Below, piece by piece: positions 1-5,339 of a stretch of 5,339 bases of DNA; position 1 is the first letter of the stretch, and each line of letters begins with the position of its first letter. Location of the stretch: positions 1 to 5,339 of the forward strand of contig SBBU01000173.1 in the NCBI GenBank assembly GCA_005239585.1, written 5' to 3'. The notes beneath the pieces are model-generated. The model saw only the letters and a program-made list of their open reading frames with translations, did no database searches and was not told the origin of the DNA. This DNA is from Planctomycetaceae bacterium (lineage in GTDB: Bacteria > Planctomycetota > MHYJ01 > SBBU01). The position numbers were made by a program, and so were the translations under genes.

Positions 1-1725
1 AAATAGAAATGCACCATTCCTTAAATGATCTCGCAGCTTTTCTGCATTTTTTATCTTAAATTCTTTGTGACCAGTAAGATACAAAAATGGGAATGTCACG
101 AACTCCTTGTCGTCAACAGAGGCCTGCCTAGTAGTGGAAGATGTCTTGACGCCGAGTCTCTGTGAGATCTCTTTAAGCATGTCAGAATAGCTGGGAACTG
201 CAGGGTTCCAGTCAGCATCAGTGACTATTTGAGCCAGCGTAAACTCATTAGTTACTTTTGCCAGGTTTTTTTCTATTGTAACCTTGCCATTACTATTTTT
301 ATCTGGAAGCTTATCCGGCCTCTTCTGGTTTGACAGGGTATCCTCAAGACACCAGATCTTGTCAACGAGCGTAAAGATCACCTCCAAAAGTCCATCACCA
401 TCTATATCTGCAACAATAGGTGAGCTTAGAAATTGAAGCGCACCTCTGGTACTCTTTTCAACTATAAGGTTTGGAAAATCGACTTTGAATCTTGAAATTT
501 CCTTCCCTTCCCTGCCGCTTATTAGATAGAGATGTCCATCGTCACATCCTACATATATATCAAGCGGACCGTATGCACGGCCGTGGGCGCCAGTCCTTAG
601 ACTGTTGGCACGGAACATGGCCCACTCGATTCGATACGGCTTGTTAGAATATCTATCTGCTAGGGCAGGTGAAGAAAAGATATTTCCAGACAGCTCTAGG
701 TTCCACTTTTCCTGATGGCTTGCTGAATCCAGACAGTAAAGTCTCTTTCCAGCCGACACAACAATGTCTAGAATACCATCACCGTCAACATCACCAACAG
801 CAGGTGATGAAAAAATAGACTCACCTATTTTATGCTGCCAGATAATGTCTCCATTCTTGGCCTTTAGGCAGAAGACCACACCCCCTGCAGATGTGATTAT
901 CTTACTTCCTACTTCCTTCGATGAAGAGGCATCATGGCACGACACAGTCGCAGGGAGTATCGATGGTGATGAATAACCAGATGAATAAGGGCCTTGCCAG
1001 AGGATATTGCCTTCACCATTCAAACAGAAAACCCCAGAAATAGTACAGGCAATTATTTCAGGCTTTTTATCGTTTTCAAAGTCGAAAATTATAGGTGTCG
1101 CTATCGAGTGGATATTTTTCATAGGTTTGGTAACAAGAGATTTCTTCCACAAGAGCTTGCCATCCTGTGTAATAAGATAGAGAGTACCCTCAAGATCAAT
1201 CGCCGCGGTCTCGGCACCTTCTCTATCAGGAAGCACATCTCCAACCGCAGGGGACGAAAGGACATTCGCTTTGTTATCACATTCGAACCGCCATCCCCGC
1301 TTTCCATTGCCGTCAAAACAGTGCACCATCCACCCGCTTGTTGAACCACCTATCACGTACTTGTCATTGATTATGTTAGGAGATGCACGCCCGGCATTAT
1401 TGTCTGTCCTATATTCCCATGCAAACTTGCCAAAAGAATCCACGCAAATATAACGCCCTGATTTTTCCATCCCATCCGGGAACCACTCATTGTAACCTTC
1501 TTCCGTACCTGTCACGATCTCAAGATTGCCTTGTCCCATGAGATTTGCAACAGCGGGAGAGGAGATCAGCCATGGAAGCGTTGTATGCCATCCGGATGGC
1601 TGCGGCAGGTAGACCTTATCCTGAATAGTATATACCCACTTGGTTTTAAGCACCTGAGTTTGTCTGTGCCCTGAAACAATGGTAATTGCAACGAAAATGA
1701 AAATTATAACTGTTCGCTTGTGCAT
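1..1725 (-). CDS. Secreted FG-GAP/PQQ-like beta-propeller protein with C-terminal DUF4159 domain (3' end outside window)
   Basis: The minus-strand frame is open for 575 codons from ATG at 1725 to the window edge, so the C-terminus is missing. Residues 4-18 are a hydrophobic signal or anchor segment after a basic start (MHKR), with no lipobox. Residues about 50-460 hold eight degenerate blades, each opening with an SSPAV-like motif (near residues 55, 114, 157, 209, 252, 306, 351, 434) and most followed by a short CxD..G....W strand pair. Blades 6 and 8 keep the calcium-type DxDGDG loop (312-317, 440-445); the others are degenerate. An insert at 358-390 carries WAMFRANSLRTG, a signature seen in similar propellers. 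After a polar linker (462-491), residues 492-575 match the start of DUF4159: FTLAQI, DADWNP, FPFLYLTGH and a GAFLF strand. The protein should act outside the cytoplasmic membrane. No enzyme activity can be assigned; the propeller suggests protein or ligand binding. The ATG overlaps the upstream ATPase stop as TGATG. Confidence 0.85.
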   Translation of the reverse strand, partial: MHKRTVIIFIFVAITIVSGHRQTQVLKTKWVYTIQDKVYLPQPSGWHTTLPWLISSPAVANLMGQGNLEIVTGTEEGYNEWFPDGMEKSGRYICVDSFGKFAWEYRTDNNAGRASPNIINDKYVIGGSTSGWMVHCFDGNGKRGWRFECDNKANVLSSPAVGDVLPDREGAETAAIDLEGTLYLITQDGKLLWKKSLVTKPMKNIHSIATPIIFDFENDKKPEIIACTISGVFCLNGEGNILWQGPYSSGYSSPSILPATVSCHDASSSKEVGSKIITSAGGVVFCLKAKNGDIIWQHKIGESIFSSPAVGDVDGDGILDIVVSAGKRLYCLDSASHQEKWNLELSGNIFSSPALADRYSNKPYRIEWAMFRANSLRTGAHGRAYGPLDIYVGCDDGHLYLISGREGKEISRFKVDFPNLIVEKSTRGALQFLSSPIVADIDGDGLLEVIFTLVDKIWCLEDTLSNQKRPDKLPDKNSNGKVTIEKNLAKVTNEFTLAQIVTDADWNPAVPSYSDMLKEISQRLGVKTSSTTRQASVDDKEFVTFPFLYLTGHKEFKIKNAEKLRDHLRNGAFLF

Positions 1726-2729
1726 CACGACTTTACCTGTTCGAATTTTGGCACTTTAGGTTCCGGTATAGTCTGGACGAGTTTTCGAATCAATTCTGCT
1801 GATGTAAGCGCCTCCATCTGGGCCTGAAAATTGACTGATATCCTGTGTTGCAGAACTGGCACTGACACATTGCGAATATCCTCGCAAGTCACAAAAGGCC
1901 TTCCATCCATTGCGGCCATTGCCTTGGCTGCCATTATAAGATGTTGACCAGCTCGGGGGCCTGCCCCCCACTCTACGGTCTTCTTTATGAAATCGGGCGA
2001 CTGCTTATCCTTCGGCCGCGTACCCCTGACCAAATTCGCAGTATAGGAAACTACATAGCTGGAGACTGCCACTTCTTTCACTGCTATTTGAATCTTCATC
2101 ACCCTTACTGAATCCAGACATGCCTTCATATCAAGATCAGGTACAGCAGGTTTGGAATAAATATCCTCTTCTTCCTTAGCTGAAGGATAATTTATGTCTA
2201 TCATAAACATGAACCTATCAAGCTGTGCCTCGGGAAGTGGATATGTACCCTCCTGTTCTATAGGGTTTTGGGTAGCGATTACAAAGTATGGTTCTGGAAG
2301 CCTGTATGTCTCATTTCCTACTGTCACTTGCTTCTCCTGCATCGCTTCAAGTAACGCTGCCTGCGTCTTGGGAGGAGTTCTATTGATTTCATCTGCAAGA
2401 ATCATATTTGCAAATATAGGTCCTCTTTGAAATTTGAACTCGCGTTTACCCGGTGTCTCTTCGAAAATGATGTTAGTACCAGTTATGTCAGAAGGCATTA
2501 GGTCTGGGGTAAACTGTATACGTTTGAATGAGAGCGCCATTGTCTTTGCAACGCATTTTACTATTGTCGTCTTTGCAAGGCCCGGCACGCCGACAATCAG
2601 CGCATGACCGTTAGAGAATATTGCAGCTAAGATCTGAGTGATAGGATCTGTCTGACCAACGATATGTTTTGATATCTGATCGACCATTAGATCCCTATCC
2701 CGCTTTATCTGTTCGTATATGTCATTCAT
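1725..2729 (-). CDS. MoxR-family AAA+ ATPase
   Basis: This is a 334-residue cytoplasmic AAA+ ATPase of normal MoxR length. MoxR proteins act as chaperone-like remodellers, often paired with von Willebrand A proteins, in maturation of enzyme complexes or envelope functions. The sequence shows an N-terminal helical segment with HIVGQ (22-26), Walker A GVPGLAKT (47-54), Walker B LADE (111-114) followed by INR, sensor 1 ATQNP (152-156), a candidate arginine finger in EAQLDRF (R172), and sensor 2 GAGPRAGQ (255-262) in the lid. All ATPase residues look intact. Sensor 2 reads GAGPRA rather than the common GASPRA, a variant I associate with MoxR genes next to DUF58/BatA/DUF4159 genes. The ATG at 2729 is the first start after an in-frame TAG at 2766-2768; no other ATG, GTG or TTG intervenes. 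Its Shine-Dalgarno is poor. It is the middle gene of the leftward operon, and its substrate is unknown. Confidence 0.95.
   Translation of the reverse strand: MNDIYEQIKRDRDLMVDQISKHIVGQTDPITQILAAIFSNGHALIVGVPGLAKTTIVKCVAKTMALSFKRIQFTPDLMPSDITGTNIIFEETPGKREFKFQRGPIFANMILADEINRTPPKTQAALLEAMQEKQVTVGNETYRLPEPYFVIATQNPIEQEGTYPLPEAQLDRFMFMIDINYPSAKEEEDIYSKPAVPDLDMKACLDSVRVMKIQIAVKEVAVSSYVVSYTANLVRGTRPKDKQSPDFIKKTVEWGAGPRAGQHLIMAAKAMAAMDGRPFVTCEDIRNVSVPVLQHRISVNFQAQMEALTSAELIRKLVQTIPEPKVPKFEQVKS
1735..1738 (-). promoter_or_regulatory. Shine-Dalgarno AGGT for the propeller gene, inside the MoxR coding end
   Basis: On the minus strand AGGT lies nine bases before the ATG at 1725, within the last codons of the ATPase gene. 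With the one-base TGATG stop/start overlap this supports the chosen start and suggests translational coupling of the ATPase and propeller genes. Confidence 0.5.
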
Positions 2730-2820
2730 CCCGTTCTTTTGACTAGTACAACACCAGCCACTCCACTAGTCTCACAATACACATTCGATTCCACTATTTT
2801 ACGGGGCAAAAGGGCTAGAT
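2730..2820 (-). other. 91-base intergenic spacer between pseudokinase and MoxR genes
   Basis: This spacer has no open reading frame with a credible start. It is longer than the overlap at the next junction. It contains an inverted repeat but no T-run typical of a rho-independent terminator, so read-through from the pseudokinase gene is plausible. A separate promoter for the MoxR gene cannot be excluded; no clear -10/-35 pair was found. Confidence 0.5.
2741..2771. repeat. Inverted repeat with 7-base arms upstream of the MoxR gene
   Basis: GACTAGT at 2741-2747 is the exact reverse complement of ACTAGTC at 2765-2771, with a 17-base loop between them. Each arm contains the self-complementary hexamer ACTAGT. 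The repeat ends 11 bases before the MoxR ATG, so it could be an RNA hairpin near the ribosome site or a paired protein-binding site. Short arms and a long loop make chance a real alternative. Confidence 0.35.
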
Positions 2821-3816
2821 TCATCTTGCAAGCCTCTCCAATTCAGCCAAGAGCCTTTTATTATTAGGTTTATCCTTGAGGGCATGTCTGATGGTCTTTA
2901 TCGCTGCTGGCCTATCGTTAATTTTTTCTAGCATCTTTGCCTTGTCTAAATAGAAATCAGCATCATCTTCGATCAGTTCATCCTTATCAAATACAGATTT
3001 GGTGGCCTCATTTACAAGCGGCTTTGAATCAGGAAGCTGAATAGAAGTAGATTTAATGTGTTGATACTCTGATTGACGCCCCAGGAATGAGCCGCTCACA
3101 ATTATAGCAAGACATACTAGGGCTGTGATACATACAGTAAGTGTCAACCTCCCCGGGACCTTTATACGCGAAGAGAGTGATAAAGGAGCTGATCTGCCTG
3201 ATACGTCACTAATCCTTGCAAGTTTCACTTCCACTTCATCCATTTTAGTAGGTTTAAGGGCATGTAGTTCTATAGAAAGCTCGCGAACAGCATTTTTATT
3301 ATCTAATCCTGAAATGAACTCACTACCAAGTATAGGGCGAAAGATATCAAGAGTCGATGAGAAATCATTCCCCCTAGGCTCATCAATTCCGAAATCCAGA
3401 ACTTTAAGAGTATTGTCATTTGTAATGAATAGAGAATCCACAGTAACGTTGCCGTGTGTAATTCCTTTCGAACTGGCAAAACTCAATCCGTCCAATGCCT
3501 CTTTCAACCATTTGATTCCATAGTATCGCTCGATCTCGCCTCTTCTCAGTTTCCCTGCCAATGTCTCACCATCAAGACTCTCAGTGATTGTAAAAACGCT
3601 CTGAGCCTCTATTATGCAATTAAATACCCGGGCAATATTTTCATGTCTGAGCCTCGAGGAAGCAACAATTCTGTTTCTGATAATTAAGGCCTCTTTAACA
3701 GAGTTACACCTGATTTCATAAATAGTAACGAGTCTAGATGAAATTTTTTCTCTAGCAGAGTAGATCCAACCACTTCTCCACTCTGACTTGCTTATTACCC
3801 TAAAATCGCCCGGCAT
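2821..3816 (-). CDS. Membrane-anchored protein kinase-like protein (probable pseudokinase) with external TPR-like segment
   Basis: The protein has 331 residues. Residues 15-190 follow the Ser/Thr kinase fold order: a degenerate N-lobe (WIYSARE, then VTIYEI where VAIK is expected), a RHENIARVF segment like the usual HpNIv motif (58-65), an ESLDGETL hinge (79-86), ITHGNV at the catalytic loop (119-124), and VLDFG (139-143). DFG is kept. The VAIK lysine is Y33, HRD is H121-G-N123, the loop lysine and asparagine are lost, the glycine-rich loop is absent, and no APE motif or full C-lobe follows. Phosphotransfer is therefore unlikely; ATP binding or scaffolding is possible. A single membrane span lies at about 224-242. 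The likely external tail (245-331) ends in one TPR-like helical pair (about 284-331, with DRPAAIKTIRHAL). The ATG at 3816 has AGAGG four bases upstream. It heads the operon with MoxR and the propeller protein, so it may be their membrane partner. Confidence 0.75.
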   Translation of the reverse strand: MPGDFRVISKSEWRSGWIYSAREKISSRLVTIYEIRCNSVKEALIIRNRIVASSRLRHENIARVFNCIIEAQSVFTITESLDGETLAGKLRRGEIERYYGIKWLKEALDGLSFASSKGITHGNVTVDSLFITNDNTLKVLDFGIDEPRGNDFSSTLDIFRPILGSEFISGLDNKNAVRELSIELHALKPTKMDEVEVKLARISDVSGRSAPLSLSSRIKVPGRLTLTVCITALVCLAIIVSGSFLGRQSEYQHIKSTSIQLPDSKPLVNEATKSVFDKDELIEDDADFYLDKAKMLEKINDRPAAIKTIRHALKDKPNNKRLLAELERLAR

Positions 3817-3818
3817 TT

Positions 3819-3832
3819 CACCTCTATTATAA
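3819..3832 (-). promoter_or_regulatory. Candidate -10 box (TATAAT) and Shine-Dalgarno before the pseudokinase gene
   Basis: On the minus strand TATAAT (3831-3826) is followed by AGAGGTG (3825-3819) and then the ATG at 3816. The AGAGG is a good ribosome site at four-base spacing. If the TATAAT were a working -10 box, transcription would begin about two to four bases before the ATG and exclude the AGAGG from the mRNA, so the two readings compete. No strong -35 was found at 16-18 bases. The ribosome site is the safer reading. Confidence 0.35.
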
Positions 3833-3879
3833 ACTTATGCTTACATTAATAAAGACGTATTAGAACTCGACTCGACCCT

Positions 3880-3891
3880 TTTGAATTCAAA
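3880..3891. repeat. 12-base perfect palindrome, candidate operator
   Basis: TTTGAATTCAAA is a perfect palindrome near the middle of the divergent region, immediately before a TTTTGAC. A dimeric regulator could bind here and influence both directions. AT-rich palindromes of this size also arise by chance, so the assignment is weak. Confidence 0.3.
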
Positions 3892-3961
3892 TTTTGACGG
3901 CCTACCTCTTTTCCAATAAATGATCATATTGTTTGTTTCTTCAACACTTGCACAACTTTGA

Positions 3962-3967
3962 TATAAT
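3962..3967 (+). promoter_or_regulatory. Candidate -10 box for a leaderless thiolase transcript
   Basis: TATAAT at 3962-3967 is followed by six bases (TAACCT) and then the GTG start at 3974, which is just where transcription would be expected to begin. No Shine-Dalgarno precedes the GTG. A weak -35-like TTCAAC lies at 3940-3945 with a 16-base spacer. The simplest reading is a promoter producing an mRNA whose 5' end is the start codon. Confidence 0.5.
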
Positions 3968-3973
3968 TAACCT

Positions 3974-5173
3974 GTGGCTGAGAAAGTAGCTATTGTAGAC
4001 GGAGTAAGGACTCCCATTGGTGCCCTAGGGGGCGCACTTAAAGACCTCAGCGCACAAAGACTAGGAGAAATTACCATCAGGGAGCTTTTAAAGCGTACCA
4101 ACCTAAACGCAAAAGAGACAGATGAAGTTATCCTAGGCTGCTGTGGGCAATCTTCCGATGCACCAAACATTGCCAGAGTATCAGCTCTCATGGCCGGCAT
4201 CCCTATAGATAAACCAAGCTATACCGTCGCCAGAAACTGTGCAAGCGGAATACAAGCCTTGGTCAGCGGCTGTCAAAATGTAATCTGTGGTGACGCAGAT
4301 ATCCAGATAGTAGGCGGAGTAGAGTCCATGTCAAACATCCCATTTGTAAACAGAGACCTTAGATTTGGAAGGCGACTCACAAACAGTGCCCTTATCGATT
4401 CACTCTGGGAAGGACTAACAGATCCTGTATGCGGCCAGCTTATGGGCCGCACAGCCGAGAATCTTGTCGAAGAATTCAAGATCACGCGTGATGAGCAGGA
4501 CAGATATAGCCTCGAGAGCCACAAAAAAGCATTCAGGGCAACAAGAGAAGGAAAATTCAGAGAGGAAATTATAGAGGTCGCCGTCCCAAAAAAGGCGGCA
4601 GGACGTGAAGTAGCGCCAGACATTGTTAGAGAAGACGAGTGCATAAACATTGGCCTTAACTTGCAAATGATGTCGCTCTATCCAACCATCTTCAAGGAAA
4701 ATGGGACAGTCACAAGCGCAAACTCATGTACAATTTCTGATGGAGCCTGCGCTATATTGCTGATGTCTGAAAAGCGGGCTAGATCGATGGGATATGAACC
4801 TCTCGGATTTATCCGTTCATACGCCTTTGCTGGCCTCGAGCCGAGTCGAATGGGCTTAGGTCCTGTACTAGCTATCAACAAAGCCCTGCAAAAAGCGGGC
4901 ATGTCTATGAATGACATACAACTTGTAGAACTAAACGAGGCTTTTGCAGCTCAGGTAATAGCATGTCAACGTGCAATGAACCTTGACATGTCAAAGGTAA
5001 ACGTCAATGGAGGCGCAATAGCCCTAGGCCACCCTGTCGGCTTTACAGGGGCAAGATTAGTACTGACTCTGCTTCGCGAAATGAAGAGAAAGAACCTAAC
5101 TGCGGGGATCGCCACACTCTGTGTAGGGGGCGGACAAGGAGCTGCGATAATTCTTCAAAGAAACTCTTCATAA
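3974..5173 (+). CDS. Thiolase (acetyl-CoA C-acyltransferase / acetyltransferase)
   Basis: A 399-residue thiolase of normal family length. Thiolases cleave 3-ketoacyl-CoA with CoA (beta-oxidation) or run in reverse to condense two acetyl-CoA. The N-terminus reads [16 protein letters not shown]. The nucleophile C89 sits in [13 protein letters not shown] is at 321-324, catalytic H353 is in [16 protein letters not shown] (346-361), and the second cysteine C383 is in [10 protein letters not shown]. The active site is complete. The loop-domain segment [10 protein letters not shown] with MGRTAE (145-162) resembles broad FadA-like bacterial thiolases, but sequence alone does not separate degradative from biosynthetic use. 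The protein is cytoplasmic. The GTG at 3974 is forced: an in-frame TAA lies at 3968-3970 and the conserved N-terminus starts within five codons. There is no Shine-Dalgarno. No beta-oxidation partner gene is visible in the window. Confidence 0.95.
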   Translation: MAEKVAIVDGVRTPIGALGGALKDLSAQRLGEITIRELLKRTNLNAKETDEVILGCCGQSSDAPNIARVSALMAGIPIDKPSYTVARNCASGIQALVSGCQNVICGDADIQIVGGVESMSNIPFVNRDLRFGRRLTNSALIDSLWEGLTDPVCGQLMGRTAENLVEEFKITRDEQDRYSLESHKKAFRATREGKFREEIIEVAVPKKAAGREVAPDIVREDECINIGLNLQMMSLYPTIFKENGTVTSANSCTISDGACAILLMSEKRARSMGYEPLGFIRSYAFAGLEPSRMGLGPVLAINKALQKAGMSMNDIQLVELNEAFAAQVIACQRAMNLDMSKVNVNGGAIALGHPVGFTGARLVLTLLREMKRKNLTAGIATLCVGGGQGAAIILQRNSS

Positions 5174-5267
5174 CTTATCTTCCCATAACCATAGATTTCG
5201 AAATATTCTAACATTTAACTCAGTTGTCTCGTATCAGTTTTGTAAGAGAGAGTAGAAAAAAAGAAAT
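5174..5267 (+). other. 94-base intergenic spacer after the thiolase
   Basis: An AT-rich spacer. ATTTCGAAAT at 5195-5204 is a 10-base palindrome, but it has no loop and no following T-run, so it is not a convincing terminator. A purine-rich stretch (5245-5266) precedes the next ATG. No clear promoter pair was found. Confidence 0.4.
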
Positions 5268-5339
5268 ATGAAAAAATATGTAGCGGGGTTTCTTTGCCTT
5301 ACCTTTCTCATTTGTTCATCCTCTCAGGAAAAACAAGAG
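5268..5339 (+). CDS. Start of a secreted protein or putative lipoprotein (3' part outside window)
   Basis: An open frame of 24 codons from ATG at 5268 runs to the window edge. It begins MKKYVAGFLCLTFLIC and continues SSSQEKQE: two lysines, a hydrophobic core and a cysteine at position 16 followed by serines and charged residues, the layout of an exported lipoprotein. The box FLIC is not canonical, because isoleucine at -1 is unusual, so an ordinary signal peptide is possible. The purine-rich AAAGAAAT just upstream is a weak ribosome site; GAGAGAG lies about 15 bases away, rather far. The mature protein is outside the window, so its function is unknown. It follows the thiolase by 94 bases on the same strand, and no functional link is evident. 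Confidence 0.6.
   Translation, partial: MKKYVAGFLCLTFLICSSSQEKQE

Larger units (their letters stand above)
3817..3973. other. 157-base divergent intergenic region
   Basis: This is the only divergent junction in the window and must hold start signals for both the leftward operon and the thiolase. It is AT-rich, with a TATAAT at each end next to the respective start codon and a 12-base palindrome near the middle. A tandem CTCGACTCGAC lies at 3866-3876. TTGACG at 3894-3899 resembles a plus-strand -35 box but has no good -10 partner at 16-18 bases. Confidence 0.6.

Noticed and set aside
764..1453. Plus-strand and alternative-frame short open frames (764-976, 994-1344, 1271-1453 and minus 1119-1349)
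   Set aside because: They lie across the continuous 575-codon minus-strand propeller frame, show no family motifs and have shadow-like composition.
2194..2430. Plus-strand 78-codon frame inside the MoxR gene
   Set aside because: It is antisense to the conserved Walker B and sensor 1 region and has no recognisable features or ribosome site.
3125..3687. Plus-strand frames of 132 and 77 codons opposite the pseudokinase gene
   Set aside because: The opposite strand carries a coherent kinase-like domain, a membrane span and a Shine-Dalgarno; these frames have none of these.
2821..3816. Annotation as an active Ser/Thr protein kinase
   Set aside because: The VAIK lysine, the HRD aspartate and the glycine-rich loop are all missing; only DFG is kept.
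3894..3899. TTGACG as the -35 box of the thiolase promoter
   Set aside because: The TATAAT at 3962 is far too distant, and the hexamer at 16-18 bases spacing is poor.
4273..4917. Minus-strand frames within the thiolase
   Set aside because: They are antisense to a complete thiolase with all catalytic motifs and show no motifs of their own.
5195..5204. ATTTCGAAAT palindrome as a thiolase terminator
   Set aside because: There is no loop, no GC-rich stem and no following T-run.

Overview
The window is bacterial DNA, moderately AT-rich by eye, densely coded, and organised around one divergent intergenic region (about 3817-3973). To the left, on the minus strand, three genes run toward the window start as a probable operon: a membrane-anchored pseudokinase-like protein (3816 to 2821), a MoxR-family AAA+ ATPase (2729 to 1725), and a large secreted beta-propeller protein (from 1725, running off the left edge). 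To the right, on the plus strand, lie a thiolase (3974-5173) and the first 24 codons of a protein with a signal peptide (from 5268).

The leftward cluster is the interesting part. The long minus-strand reading frame covering positions 1-1725 is open throughout. It encodes a signal/anchor segment, about eight FG-GAP/PQQ-like blades, and then the beginning of what looks like a DUF4159 domain. Genes for DUF4159 proteins commonly sit near MoxR, DUF58 and BatA-type (von Willebrand A) genes. Here the domain appears fused to a propeller, and its gene shares one base with the MoxR stop codon. At the head of the operon, the kinase-like protein keeps DFG but has lost the VAIK lysine, the HRD aspartate and the glycine-rich loop. 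It then has one membrane span and an external TPR-like segment. A working model, which is inference, is an envelope-associated assembly: a membrane sensor or scaffold, a cytoplasmic AAA+ remodeller and an exported propeller/DUF4159 protein.

The thiolase has an intact active site and is probably metabolic (beta-oxidation or acetoacetyl-CoA formation), with no visible link to the MoxR cluster. Its only usable start is a GTG with a TATAAT six bases upstream and no Shine-Dalgarno sequence, which suggests a leaderless mRNA.

The phylum cannot be fixed from this sequence. MoxR with a GAGPRA sensor 2, DUF4159 and FG-GAP propellers together suggest an uncultured lineage near the PVC/FCB groups or a candidate phylum. 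No RNA genes, CRISPR arrays, insertion sequences or convincing rho-independent terminators were seen.
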